Below, piece after piece: positions 6,566 to 12,704 of a stretch of 15,400 nucleotides of DNA. Both the position numbers and the translations under genes were made by a program. The notes under the pieces are model-generated. The model was not told the origin of the DNA. It made no database searches and saw nothing but the letters and a program-made list of their open reading frames with translations. How positions within the stretch are numbered: position 1 is the stretch's first letter; every line of letters begins with the position of its first letter. The stretch spans positions 1-15,400 of the forward strand of contig CAKUMG010000040.1 in NCBI GenBank assembly GCA_934667465.1, written 5' to 3'. This DNA comes from an uncultured Actinoplanes sp. GTDB taxonomy: Bacteria > Actinomycetota > Actinomycetes > Mycobacteriales > Micromonosporaceae.

Positions 6566-7549
6566 ATGCGGGAAACCGAGGACAACGCCGCGTACGTGCG
6601 CCGCGTACACGACAAGGGCCTGGCCTTCGATCTGCGGACCATGTCCCGGCGCCGGCTGCTCGCCGGGCTCGGCGGCGCGGGCGCTCTCGCGCTGGTGGCG
6701 GCGTGCGGGGGCACCGACTCGGACCAGGCCACCTCGACCGCCTCGCAGGGCACCAGCGGCACGCTGACCGAGGTCGAGTCCGAGACCGCCGGCCCCTATC
6801 CCGCGGACGGCTCGAACGGGCTGGACGTGCGCACGCTGGACGGCATCGTGCGCAAGGACATCCGGGCCTCCTTCGGCGACGCCACCGGGACCGCGGAAGG
6901 CGTACCGCTGGAATTCTCGCTCGTCGTCCAGGACCTGACCGGGGCGCCGGTGGCCGGCGCGGCGGTCTATGCCTGGCACTGCGACCGCGACGGCAACTAT
7001 TCGCTCTATTCCGAGGGCATCACCGACCAGAACTACCTGCGCGGCATCCAGGAGACGGATGCCACCGGCAAGGTGGGCTTCACCAGCATCTTCCCGGCCT
7101 GTTACTCCGGGCGCTGGCCGCACATCCACTTCGAGGTCTACCGGACGCTGGAGAACGCCACGAGCGGCGACGGCCCGATCGTCAAGACGTCGCAGATCGC
7201 CATCCCGGAGGACGTCGCCGGCGCGGTCTACGCCACGGAGGGCTACAGCAGGAGCGTCACCAACCTCAGCCAGGTCACGCTCGCCTCGGACAACGTCTTC
7301 GGCGACGACTCGGCGGCCACGGAACTGGCCACGGTGACCGGCTCGGTGACCGGCGGATACCAGGCGACGCTCACGATCGCTGTCGACCCGTCCGGCGAGG
7401 AGACCGGCGGGGGAGACGCGCCCGGCGGTGGCGCGCCGGGCGGCACGCCGCCCTCGGGGGCTCCCGGCGGCACGCCGCCGTCGGGCGGTCCGGGGGGACC
7501 CGGTGGCCCCGGTGGCACGCCGCCCTCCGGTGCTCCGCCCGCGAACTGA
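6566..7549 (+). CDS. Tat-exported lipoprotein, intradiol ring-cleavage dioxygenase family
   Basis: A 327-residue exported protein. The start is ATG 6566, preceded by a strong GAGGAGGGGGT site. After a 26-residue hydrophilic head comes a twin-arginine signal, SRRRLLAGLGGAGALALVAAC, in which R28/R29 give the Tat motif and C47 the lipobox cysteine. The catalytic domain starts near ETAGPYPADGSNG (73-85). The non-haem Fe(III) ligands expected in the family are present: Y145 (DGNYSLY), Y180 (PACYSGRWPHIHFEVY), H186 and H188. From family knowledge, intradiol dioxygenases split catechols between the two hydroxyl groups; the extracytoplasmic actinobacterial members have few known substrates. The last ~48 residues are a Gly/Pro-rich tail built from GGTPPSGAP-like repeats. 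It stands alone, with no catechol pathway genes around it. Confidence 0.9.
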   Translation: MRETEDNAAYVRRVHDKGLAFDLRTMSRRRLLAGLGGAGALALVAACGGTDSDQATSTASQGTSGTLTEVESETAGPYPADGSNGLDVRTLDGIVRKDIRASFGDATGTAEGVPLEFSLVVQDLTGAPVAGAAVYAWHCDRDGNYSLYSEGITDQNYLRGIQETDATGKVGFTSIFPACYSGRWPHIHFEVYRTLENATSGDGPIVKTSQIAIPEDVAGAVYATEGYSRSVTNLSQVTLASDNVFGDDSAATELATVTGSVTGGYQATLTIAVDPSGEETGGGDAPGGGAPGGTPPSGAPGGTPPSGGPGGPGGPGGTPPSGAPPAN

Positions 7550-7570
7550 CCGGACAGCCGTCCGCTCCGG

Positions 7571-7587
7571 GGCCGGCGCCGCCGGCC
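7571..7587 (+). terminator. GC-rich hairpin after the dioxygenase-like gene
   Basis: GGCCGGC (7571-7577) and GCCGGCC (7581-7587) form a perfect 7-bp stem with a 3-base loop, 22 bases after the stop codon. No U-tract follows. A second GGCCGG-rich stretch lies just downstream. Confidence 0.45.
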
Positions 7588-7687
7588 TCGTCGTCCCGGC
7601 CGGCCGCTCAGGGCCGGTTGTCGACCTTTCGGGGTACGTCGATCGGGCTATAGCTGCCGGTCTATGGCACTCGCGACAATCTGCACC

Positions 7688-8206
7688 ATGACCGCCCCCG
7701 GTGACGACGTCCTGACGCTGCTCCTGCTCTCGCTCTTCCTGGTGAGCACGGGTTATGCGGCGGGCCGCCTGCACCAGTGGTACCGCATGGGCACCGACCG
7801 GGACGAGGCCTATCGCGACGGCTACGACACGGCGACCCGCAGCGTCTTCTCGATGGCGGTCCGTCTCATCGGGCCCCGCCGCCCGGTGCGCGCGACCGCC
7901 ACCGTCATCCCCGGCGCGACCGTCCCCCACCCGGACCCTGCCGTCGGGAGCGGCCCGGGAGGCCGGAGCCCTGCCGTCAGGAGCGGCCCGGGAGACCCGA
8001 GCCCCGCCGTCAGGAGCGGCCCGGGAGGCCCGGGCGCGGTCGCCGTGAGTGGCGCGAAGGTGCCCGCGAACCACGGCGACGAGCTGGCGCAGGCGCCGAC
8101 CCGGCGGCTGACGCCCGACCGGCTCGCCCGCGCCGGCCGTCCTGATCAGAGCGAGGACCCGGGCGACCGGACCACCCGCTTGATCCCCAAGCCTCGCGCT
8201 TCCTGA
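7688..8206 (+). CDS. Small membrane-anchored protein with repeated Pro/Gly tail, unknown function
   Basis: No named family is recognised. From ATG 7688 the product is 172 residues; an in-frame ATG at 7664 would add eight, and neither has a clear ribosome-binding site. One hydrophobic helix (about 6-23, VLTLLLLSLFLVSTGYAAG) is followed by a well-formed charged segment, RLHQWYRMGTDRDEAYRDGYDTATRS, which looks like the conserved core. Residues 84-116 are three 11-residue repeats (PAVxSGPGxxx) encoded by three 33-bp repeats. The C-terminus (TRRLTPDRLARAGRPD) is basic. It converges with the RNase HI gene. The helix and core are seen directly; a role cannot be inferred. Confidence 0.68.
   Translation: MTAPGDDVLTLLLLSLFLVSTGYAAGRLHQWYRMGTDRDEAYRDGYDTATRSVFSMAVRLIGPRRPVRATATVIPGATVPHPDPAVGSGPGGRSPAVRSGPGDPSPAVRSGPGGPGAVAVSGAKVPANHGDELAQAPTRRLTPDRLARAGRPDQSEDPGDRTTRLIPKPRAS
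7937..8035 (+). repeat. Three tandem 33-bp repeats inside a coding region
   Basis: Units at 7937-7969, 7970-8002 and 8003-8035 each begin CCTGCCGTC or CCCGCCGTC and share a GGAGCGGCCCGGGAG-type core. The unit is a multiple of three, so copy-number change would keep the frame. It encodes an 11-residue Pro/Gly-rich repeat. Confidence 0.8.
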
Positions 8207-8263
8207 GCGCGACCCCGTGCGTCTCATGCCCGGGGAAGGTAGACCGGGGGTGCGACAAGAAAG

Positions 8264-8719
8264 TCAGGCGCGTGCCGCGGCCACGGCTTCCTGCAGGCCA
8301 CGGGCCGCGAGGCGATCGGCGCGCTCGTTCTCCGGGTGACCGGCGTGGCCCTTGACCCAGTGCCACTGGACCTCGTGCCGGCTGACCGCGGCGTCGAGGA
8401 GCTGCCACAGGTCGACGTTCTTGACCGGCTGGCGGGCGGCGGTCTGCCAGCCGTTGGCCTTCCAGCGGGGCAGCCACTTGGTGATGCCGTCGCGCACGTA
8501 GATGCTGTCGGTGTAGAGCAGCACCACGAGCGGCGCGCGGTTGAGGCTCTCGAGCGCCCGGATCGGCGCCATGAGCTCCATGCGGTTGTTGGTGGTCGGG
8601 TTCGCCTCGCCGCCGCACAGATCCTTCTCGGCGGTTCCCCAGCGCATCACGGCACCCCAGCCGCCCGGGCCCGGGTTGGGCACGCAGGCGCCGTCCGTGA
8701 AGATCTCGACCTTTCCCAT
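8264..8719 (-). CDS. rnhA: Ribonuclease HI
   Basis: A 151-residue single-domain RNase HI, which cuts the RNA strand of RNA-DNA hybrids during replication and R-loop removal. The catalytic acids are in place: D9 ([19 protein letters not shown]), E48 ([10 protein letters not shown]), D71 (LLYTDSIYV) and D135 (NERADRLAA). The conserved catalytic-loop His in [15 protein letters not shown] is also present. The length matches the bacterial enzyme of about 155 residues, and there is no extra C-terminal phosphatase domain of the kind fused to some actinobacterial RNase H proteins. The start is ATG 8719; a TACCCT -10-like element (8732-8727, minus) lies seven bases upstream, so the mRNA is probably leaderless. 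It converges with the small membrane protein gene and diverges from the ABC exporter genes. Confidence 0.96.
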   Translation of the reverse strand: MGKVEIFTDGACVPNPGPGGWGAVMRWGTAEKDLCGGEANPTTNNRMELMAPIRALESLNRAPLVVLLYTDSIYVRDGITKWLPRWKANGWQTAARQPVKNVDLWQLLDAAVSRHEVQWHWVKGHAGHPENERADRLAARGLQEAVAAARA

Positions 8720-8726
8720 GGCGACG

Positions 8727-8732
8727 AGGGTA
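8727..8732 (-). promoter_or_regulatory. -10 element TACCCT of the RNase HI gene
   Basis: On the minus strand TACCCT fits TANNNT and ends seven bases before ATG 8719, leaving no room for a Shine-Dalgarno site. No clear -35 is visible. Confidence 0.45.
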
Positions 8733-8849
8733 CGTGGTCCTCCTCACCCGATATTGCCGGTGCGGTATGTGCGAAAACCGGGCGCCCGGGCGGCGTACCG
8801 AAAGATCGGCGATGACCGCCCGGGTAGCCGGTCGGGTGGGGGTTGTAAC

Positions 8850-8920
8850 CAGGCCGCCGGCCCGTTGACCTGCGTGACGTGCAGGTCGACGGGGGGAACC
8901 GGAACCGGGCCGGCGGCCTG
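8850..8920. repeat. Nested inverted repeat with 15-bp perfect arms
   Basis: CAGGCCGCCGGCCCG (8850-8864) and CGGGCCGGCGGCCTG (8906-8920) are exact complements. Inside the 41-base loop a second stem, GACCTGC (8867-8873) with GCAGGTC (8881-8887), is also perfect. Either strand could form a branched or stacked hairpin. It lies in the gap between divergent RNase HI and ABC exporter genes, 14 bp before the CebR-type box. Confidence 0.8.
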
Positions 8921-8933
8921 CCCCCGCACTCTT

Positions 8934-8947
8934 TGGGAGCGCTCCCA
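8934..8947. promoter_or_regulatory. CebR/CelR-type operator
   Basis: TGGGAGCGCTCCCA is identical to the 14-bp operator established for the cellobiose-responsive LacI-family repressors CebR (Streptomyces) and CelR (Thermobifida). One extra T and A on either side extend the palindrome to 16 bp (8933-8948). It lies 125 bp before ATG 9073 of the ABC ATPase gene and 214 bp before the RNase HI start. No cellulase or cellobiose transporter is in the window. Confidence 0.75.
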
Positions 8948-9060
8948 AGCGGGCACTGTAGCGAATGAAAGCGATCCAGGCCACACCCGGGGGCCGACCG
9001 GTTCGGAGCCGGAACGGCCGCGTCGCGGCAGGGGTGGGCGGGACACCGGGGATCGGTGAG

Positions 9061-9066
9061 TACAGT
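9061..9066 (+). promoter_or_regulatory. -10 element TACAGT of the first ABC exporter
   Basis: TACAGT matches TANNNT and ends six bases before ATG 9073, with no Shine-Dalgarno sequence between, as for a leaderless transcript. A possible GGGACA -35-like hexamer at 9040-9045 is closer than usual. Confidence 0.5.
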
Positions 9067-9072
9067 TTCGGC

Positions 9073-10077
9073 ATGCTTGAGAACGCCGTCGACGTGCGAG
9101 ACGTCGTCGTCAGATACGGCGACGTCACCGCTGTGGACGGGGTGTCGCTGGCGGTCCCGCGCGGCTCGATCCTGGCCCTGCTGGGAAACAACGGCGCCGG
9201 CAAGACGAGCCTGCTGCAGGTCTGCGAGGGCTACCGCGGGCCGGACGCCGGCTCCGTGCGGGTGCTTGGCCGCGACCCGGTCGCCGAGCACGACGATCTG
9301 ATGCCGCGCCTGGGGATCATGCTGCAGTCCGGCGGCGTCTACCCGTGGGCCACGGCCGGGGAGATTTTGCGCCTCTTCGCCTCTTACTCCGCCAACCCGC
9401 TCGACGTCGACATGCTGATCGACCGGCTGGGGCTGCGCAAGTTCGCCAAGACCCGGTTCCGCCGGCTGTCGGGCGGCGAGCAGCAGCGGCTCTCGCTCGC
9501 GGTCGCGCTGGTCGGCCGCCCCGAGCTGGTCTTCCTCGACGAGCCGACGGCCGGCATGGACGTCGGGGCGCGACAGACCACCTGGGAGCTGGTGGAGAGC
9601 CTGCGCGCCGACGGCGTGACGGTCCTGCTCACCACCCACCTGCTCGACGAGGCCGAGAGCATCGCCGACCAGGTCGTCATCATGGATGCCGGCGTGGTCG
9701 CCGCGACCGGCACGCCCGCCGAGCTCACCGCCGCCGCGGGCATCGACCTGCTCCAGGTGCGCGCCGACCCGGGCCTGCCCATCGCCGAGCTGGGCGCCCG
9801 CCTCGACGCCAAGGCAACCGAGGAAGCCCCGGGGGAGTATGCGATCGCCGGCGCCCTCGAGACGGAGGCGCTCGCCGAGGTGCTGGCCTGGTTCGCCCGC
9901 GCGGACGCCCAGGTCACCGCGGTCAACAGCCGCCGCCGCACCCTCGAGGACGTCTACCTCGCCCTCACCGCCGCCCCGCAGGCAGCGCCCGCTCCGGCGC
10001 GAGCCACGCCCGGCCCGGCGCAAGCCACCACGCCCGGCCCCGCGCCGGCCGCCACGTCGCGAGGAGCGACCCGATGA
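9073..10077 (+). CDS. ABC-2 exporter ATP-binding protein
   Basis: A 334-residue ATPase subunit. Walker A is GNNGAGKT at 38-45, the Q-loop glutamine is Q85 in GIMLQSGG, the signature is LSGGEQQR at 132-139, Walker B is LVFLDEP at 152-158 and the H-loop is H189 in LLTTHLLDEAE. It hydrolyses ATP to drive the partner permease encoded next. Residues after about 220 form the C-terminal domain common in drug-exporter ATPases, ending in RRRTLEDVYLALT, then a low-complexity Ala/Pro tail (ATPGPAQATTPGPAP). ATG 9073 is chosen because a TACAGT element sits six bases upstream and the protein then begins MLENAVDVRDVVVRYG, as the family does. ATG 8965 would add 36 residues without family character. The stop overlaps the permease start as ATGA. 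The substrate is unknown. Confidence 0.93.
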   Translation: MLENAVDVRDVVVRYGDVTAVDGVSLAVPRGSILALLGNNGAGKTSLLQVCEGYRGPDAGSVRVLGRDPVAEHDDLMPRLGIMLQSGGVYPWATAGEILRLFASYSANPLDVDMLIDRLGLRKFAKTRFRRLSGGEQQRLSLAVALVGRPELVFLDEPTAGMDVGARQTTWELVESLRADGVTVLLTTHLLDEAESIADQVVIMDAGVVAATGTPAELTAAAGIDLLQVRADPGLPIAELGARLDAKATEEAPGEYAIAGALETEALAEVLAWFARADAQVTAVNSRRRTLEDVYLALTAAPQAAPAPARATPGPAQATTPGPAPAATSRGATR

Positions 10078-10835
10078 CCACCGGAACGTTCACGCCCGCT
10101 CCCGCGCGTGCGCCGATGCGCAGCATCCTCGCCAGCCAGCTGCGGATGGAGCTCGTGCTCACCGCCCGCCGCGGCGAGGCGGTGGTGCTCGCGATGGGTG
10201 TGCCGCTGCTCGTGCTGCTCGGCGCCGGGCTCACCGAGGCGACGAACGTGCCCGCCACCGACCGGCTCGGTTTCGTCGTGCCCGGTGTGCTCGCGCTGAC
10301 CGTGATGTCCACCGCGTTCACCGGCCAGGCGATCACCACCGGCTACGAGCGCAGCTACGGCGTGCTCAAGCGGCTCGGCGGGTCCCCGCTCACCCGGCCC
10401 GGTCTGCTGTTCGCCAAGACCGCCGCGATCCTGTGCCTGGTCCTCGTGCAGACCCTCGTGCTCGCCCTGGTCGGCGTGGCCGTCGGGTGGCGCCCCGAGG
10501 TCGTGCACCTGCTGCCCGCGATCGGGGTCACGGTGCTGGCCACCGCGGCCTACTGCGGGTTCGCGCTGCTGCTCGCCAGCCTGCTGCGCCCCGAGACGGT
10601 CACCGGGCTGGCGACCCTGGTCTATGTGCTGATGCTCGCGGCGGGCGGGATCATGTTCGCCGCCCCCGACCTGGGCACGGCGGGCTACTTCCTGATCCCG
10701 CTGGCCGCGCATGCCGAGGCGCTCCGCGACACCTTGAGCGAGGGGACGGCAGTCCCGGGGGCGATCTGGCTCAGCCTGGGGCTGTGGGCGGTCGTCGCCG
10801 TGGGGCTGGCCGCCCGCAAGTTCCGCTGGGAGTGA
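10074..10835 (+). CDS. ABC-2 type exporter permease
   Basis: A 253-residue membrane subunit paired with the ATPase just upstream; ATG 10074 overlaps that gene's TGA, with GAGGAG upstream. After a short cytosolic head (RSILASQLRMELVLTARRGEAV) there are about six hydrophobic helices: around 39-55 (VVLAMGVPLLVLLGAGL), 70-85, 118-138 (AAILCLVLVQTLVLALVGVAV), 145-170, 180-198 and 232-247. YERSYGVLKRLGGSPLTRP in the first half is the amphipathic coupling segment typical of ABC2_membrane permeases. With one ATPase and one permease the transporter probably works as a dimer of each. What it exports cannot be told from the sequence. Confidence 0.9.
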   Translation: MTTGTFTPAPARAPMRSILASQLRMELVLTARRGEAVVLAMGVPLLVLLGAGLTEATNVPATDRLGFVVPGVLALTVMSTAFTGQAITTGYERSYGVLKRLGGSPLTRPGLLFAKTAAILCLVLVQTLVLALVGVAVGWRPEVVHLLPAIGVTVLATAAYCGFALLLASLLRPETVTGLATLVYVLMLAAGGIMFAAPDLGTAGYFLIPLAAHAEALRDTLSEGTAVPGAIWLSLGLWAVVAVGLAARKFRWE

Positions 10836-10853
10836 TGCCGCCCGCTTGAGCAC

Positions 10854-10893
10854 GCCGCACCGATCCGGGCAGATCCTGGGGTCGGGGTGCGGC
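10854..10893 (+). terminator. Possible terminator hairpin after the first exporter pair
   Basis: GCCGCACC (10854-10861) and GGTGCGGC (10886-10893) are perfect complements around a 24-base loop, starting 18 bases after the permease stop. There is no U-tract. The following ~190 bases to 11082 hold no convincing gene, so the second exporter cassette probably has its own promoter. Confidence 0.4.
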
Positions 10894-11003
10894 CGGGCTG
10901 GCGGGGGTGCAGCGGCCGCGCAGGGGGTGCGGCACCTGGTCGGGGTGGCGTGACGGAGTCGGTTCGGCTCGCCGTGGGTCGTGGGCTGGGCGGATCGGGG
11001 GGG

Positions 11004-11023
11004 TGTCCACCGATCGGAGGACA
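11004..11023. promoter_or_regulatory. 20-bp near-perfect palindrome before the exporter/two-component operon
   Basis: TGTCCACCGATCGGAGGACA pairs with itself at nine of ten positions (only A11009/A11018 mismatch). It lies 60 bp before ATG 11083, the first gene of the ATPase-permease-kinase-regulator operon. The size and symmetry suit a dimeric regulator, and the response regulator of the same operon is the obvious candidate, though this is inference. Confidence 0.5.
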
Positions 11024-11082
11024 AGGGATGACGTCCGGACGGTGGTCTCGGGGGTGGGGGCCGGGGCGGCACGCTGGACGGC

Positions 11083-11907
11083 ATGACAGCCATAGATGTA
11101 CGTGGGCTCCGAAAGGCGTACGGGGGCGTTGCCGCCGTCGACGGGCTTGATCTTCAGGTGGCAGCCGGTGAGGTGGTGGCGCTGCTCGGGCCGAACGGGG
11201 CCGGGAAGACCACGACCGTGGAGATTCTCGAGGGGCACCGGCGGCGTACCGCCGGGGAGGTCTCCGTGCTCGGGGTCGATCCCGGGCGGGGCGACCGGAC
11301 GTGGCGGGCGCGGATCGGGATCGTGCTGCAGTCCGCGAGCGACGCCGGCGACCTGACCGTGGGCGAGATCGTGCGGCACGTGGCCGGGTTCTATCCGCGG
11401 GCGCGGCCGCCGGCCGAGGTGATCGAGCTGGTCGGGCTCGCGGACAAGACCAAGGCCCTGGTCCGTACGCTCTCCGGCGGCCAGCGCCGCCGCCTCGACG
11501 TGGCCCTCGGCATCGTGGGGACGCCGGAGCTGCTGTTCCTCGACGAGCCCACCACCGGCTTCGATCCGGAGGCGCGACGGCAGTTCTGGGAGCTGATCCG
11601 CAAGCTCTCCGCCGAGGGGGTGACGATCCTGCTCACCACGCATTATCTGGACGAGGCCGAGGCGCTGGCCGACCGGCTCGCGGTGATCGCCCGCGGCGCG
11701 ATCGTGGCCGAGGGGACGCCGGCGACGCTGGGCGGGCGGGCCACCGCCGAGGCGCTGGTCAGCTGGGCCGGCCGGCAGGAGCGCACCGCCGACCCCGCGG
11801 GGCTGGTGGTCCGGCTCGCCGGCGAGGGCGCCGACCTGTCCGCGCTCACCGTCACCCGTCCCACCCTCGAGGACGTCTATCTGAGCCTGATCGGAGAAGC
11901 GCGATGA
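11083..11907 (+). CDS. ABC-2 exporter ATP-binding protein (DrrA-like)
   Basis: A 274-residue ATPase subunit. It shows Walker A GPNGAGKT (36-43), Q83 in GIVLQSAS, signature LSGGQRRRLDVALG (130-143), Walker B LLFLDEPTTGFDP (150-162) and H187 in LLTTHYLDEAEALADR. The C-terminal DrrA-type extension ends in RPTLEDVYLSLIGEAR. ATG 11083 has only a weak GGAC upstream; a CACGCT hexamer seven bases before the ATG might be a poor -10 for a leaderless start. The TGA overlaps the permease ATG. From family knowledge such pairs export lipophilic drugs or self-made antibiotics. The linked sensor kinase and regulator suggest expression is induced by a signal, perhaps an envelope-active compound; this is inference. 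Confidence 0.93.
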   Translation: MTAIDVRGLRKAYGGVAAVDGLDLQVAAGEVVALLGPNGAGKTTTVEILEGHRRRTAGEVSVLGVDPGRGDRTWRARIGIVLQSASDAGDLTVGEIVRHVAGFYPRARPPAEVIELVGLADKTKALVRTLSGGQRRRLDVALGIVGTPELLFLDEPTTGFDPEARRQFWELIRKLSAEGVTILLTTHYLDEAEALADRLAVIARGAIVAEGTPATLGGRATAEALVSWAGRQERTADPAGLVVRLAGEGADLSALTVTRPTLEDVYLSLIGEAR

Positions 11908-12704
11908 CCAGCACCGTCACGATCGGGGTCCGGCGCGGGGGCATCGAGATCCTGCAGCTCGTCCGGGACCGGACCGCCCTGGTGTTCACGTTCTTCTTCC
12001 CCGCGATGCTGCTGCTCCTGTTCGGCGTGATCTTCGGCAGCGACACCGGGCCGGGCGGCGTCAGCGCGCCGCTGGTGTTTACCGCGAGCATGATCGCGTA
12101 CGGGATCGTCTCCACCAGCTTTGTGACGATGGGCTCCGGGGTGGCGGCCGACCGCGAGGACGGCACGCTCAAGCGCCTGCGCGGCACCCCGGTGACCGCC
12201 GGGTCGTACTTCGTCGGCAAGCTGGTCCTGGTCGCCCTCGCGAGCGTGGCCGAGGTGGTGCTGCTGCTCGCCTGCGGAGTGCTGGTGTTCGACATGCCGC
12301 TGCCGGGCGACGCCTCGAGCTGGCTGACCCTGAGCTGGCTGCTGGTGCTGAGCCTCATCTGCTGCAGCCTGCTCGGGATCGCGACCAGCTCGCTGGTGCG
12401 CAACGCGCGTACGGCGGGGGCGATCCTCAACGTCCCGGTCGTGGCGCTGCAGTTCCTCTCCGGCGTGTTCGTCCAGCCGATCACGCAGCTGCCCGACTGG
12501 ATGGTCACGCTCGCGTCGGTCTTCCCGGTCAAGTGGATGGCCCAGGGGTTCCGCTCGGTGTTCCTGCCGGATGCCGCGGCGGCGGGGGAGCCGGCGGGCA
12601 GCTGGGAGCTCGGGCGGATCGCCTTGGTCCTCGGCGCGTGGTGTGTGATCGGATTGGTGCTGTGCCTGACGACATTCCGCTGGACGAACCGCGCCGATTC
12701 ATGA
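11904..12704 (+). CDS. ABC-2 type exporter permease
   Basis: A 266-residue membrane subunit that partners the DrrA-like ATPase; ATG 11904 overlaps its stop codon. A cytosolic head (GVRRGGIEILQLVRDRTALV) leads into about six helices: around 28-44 (FTFFFPAMLLLLFGVIF), 59-75, 106-128 (KLVLVALASVAEVVLLLACGV), 140-160 (LTLSWLLVLSLICCSLLGIAT), 170-188 (AGAILNVPVVALQFLSGVF) and 240-258. The cytosolic coupling segment is ADREDGTLKRLRGTPVT. LSGVFVQPITQLPDWMVTLASVFPVKWMAQGF is a very typical ABC-2 permease stretch. The stop (12702-12704) overlaps the kinase start as ATGA. Confidence 0.92.
   Translation: MTSTVTIGVRRGGIEILQLVRDRTALVFTFFFPAMLLLLFGVIFGSDTGPGGVSAPLVFTASMIAYGIVSTSFVTMGSGVAADREDGTLKRLRGTPVTAGSYFVGKLVLVALASVAEVVLLLACGVLVFDMPLPGDASSWLTLSWLLVLSLICCSLLGIATSSLVRNARTAGAILNVPVVALQFLSGVFVQPITQLPDWMVTLASVFPVKWMAQGFRSVFLPDAAAAGEPAGSWELGRIALVLGAWCVIGLVLCLTTFRWTNRADS

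Noticed and set aside
5354..8227. Very long minus-strand open frame spanning several genes
   Set aside because: High GC leaves this frame open by chance; it crosses the well-supported ArsR, exonuclease and dioxygenase-like genes and has only low-complexity Arg-rich translation.
8778..8789. 12-bp palindrome CCGGGCGCCCGG
   Set aside because: Made only of G and C in a GC-rich gap, with no link to a promoter; chance is likely.
11028..11150. Short frame from ATG 11028 with a strong GGAGG upstream
   Set aside because: It overlaps the start of the DrrA-like ATPase in another frame and translates to an Arg/Gly/Trp-rich sequence. The GGAGG is also half of the 20-bp palindrome, which explains it better.
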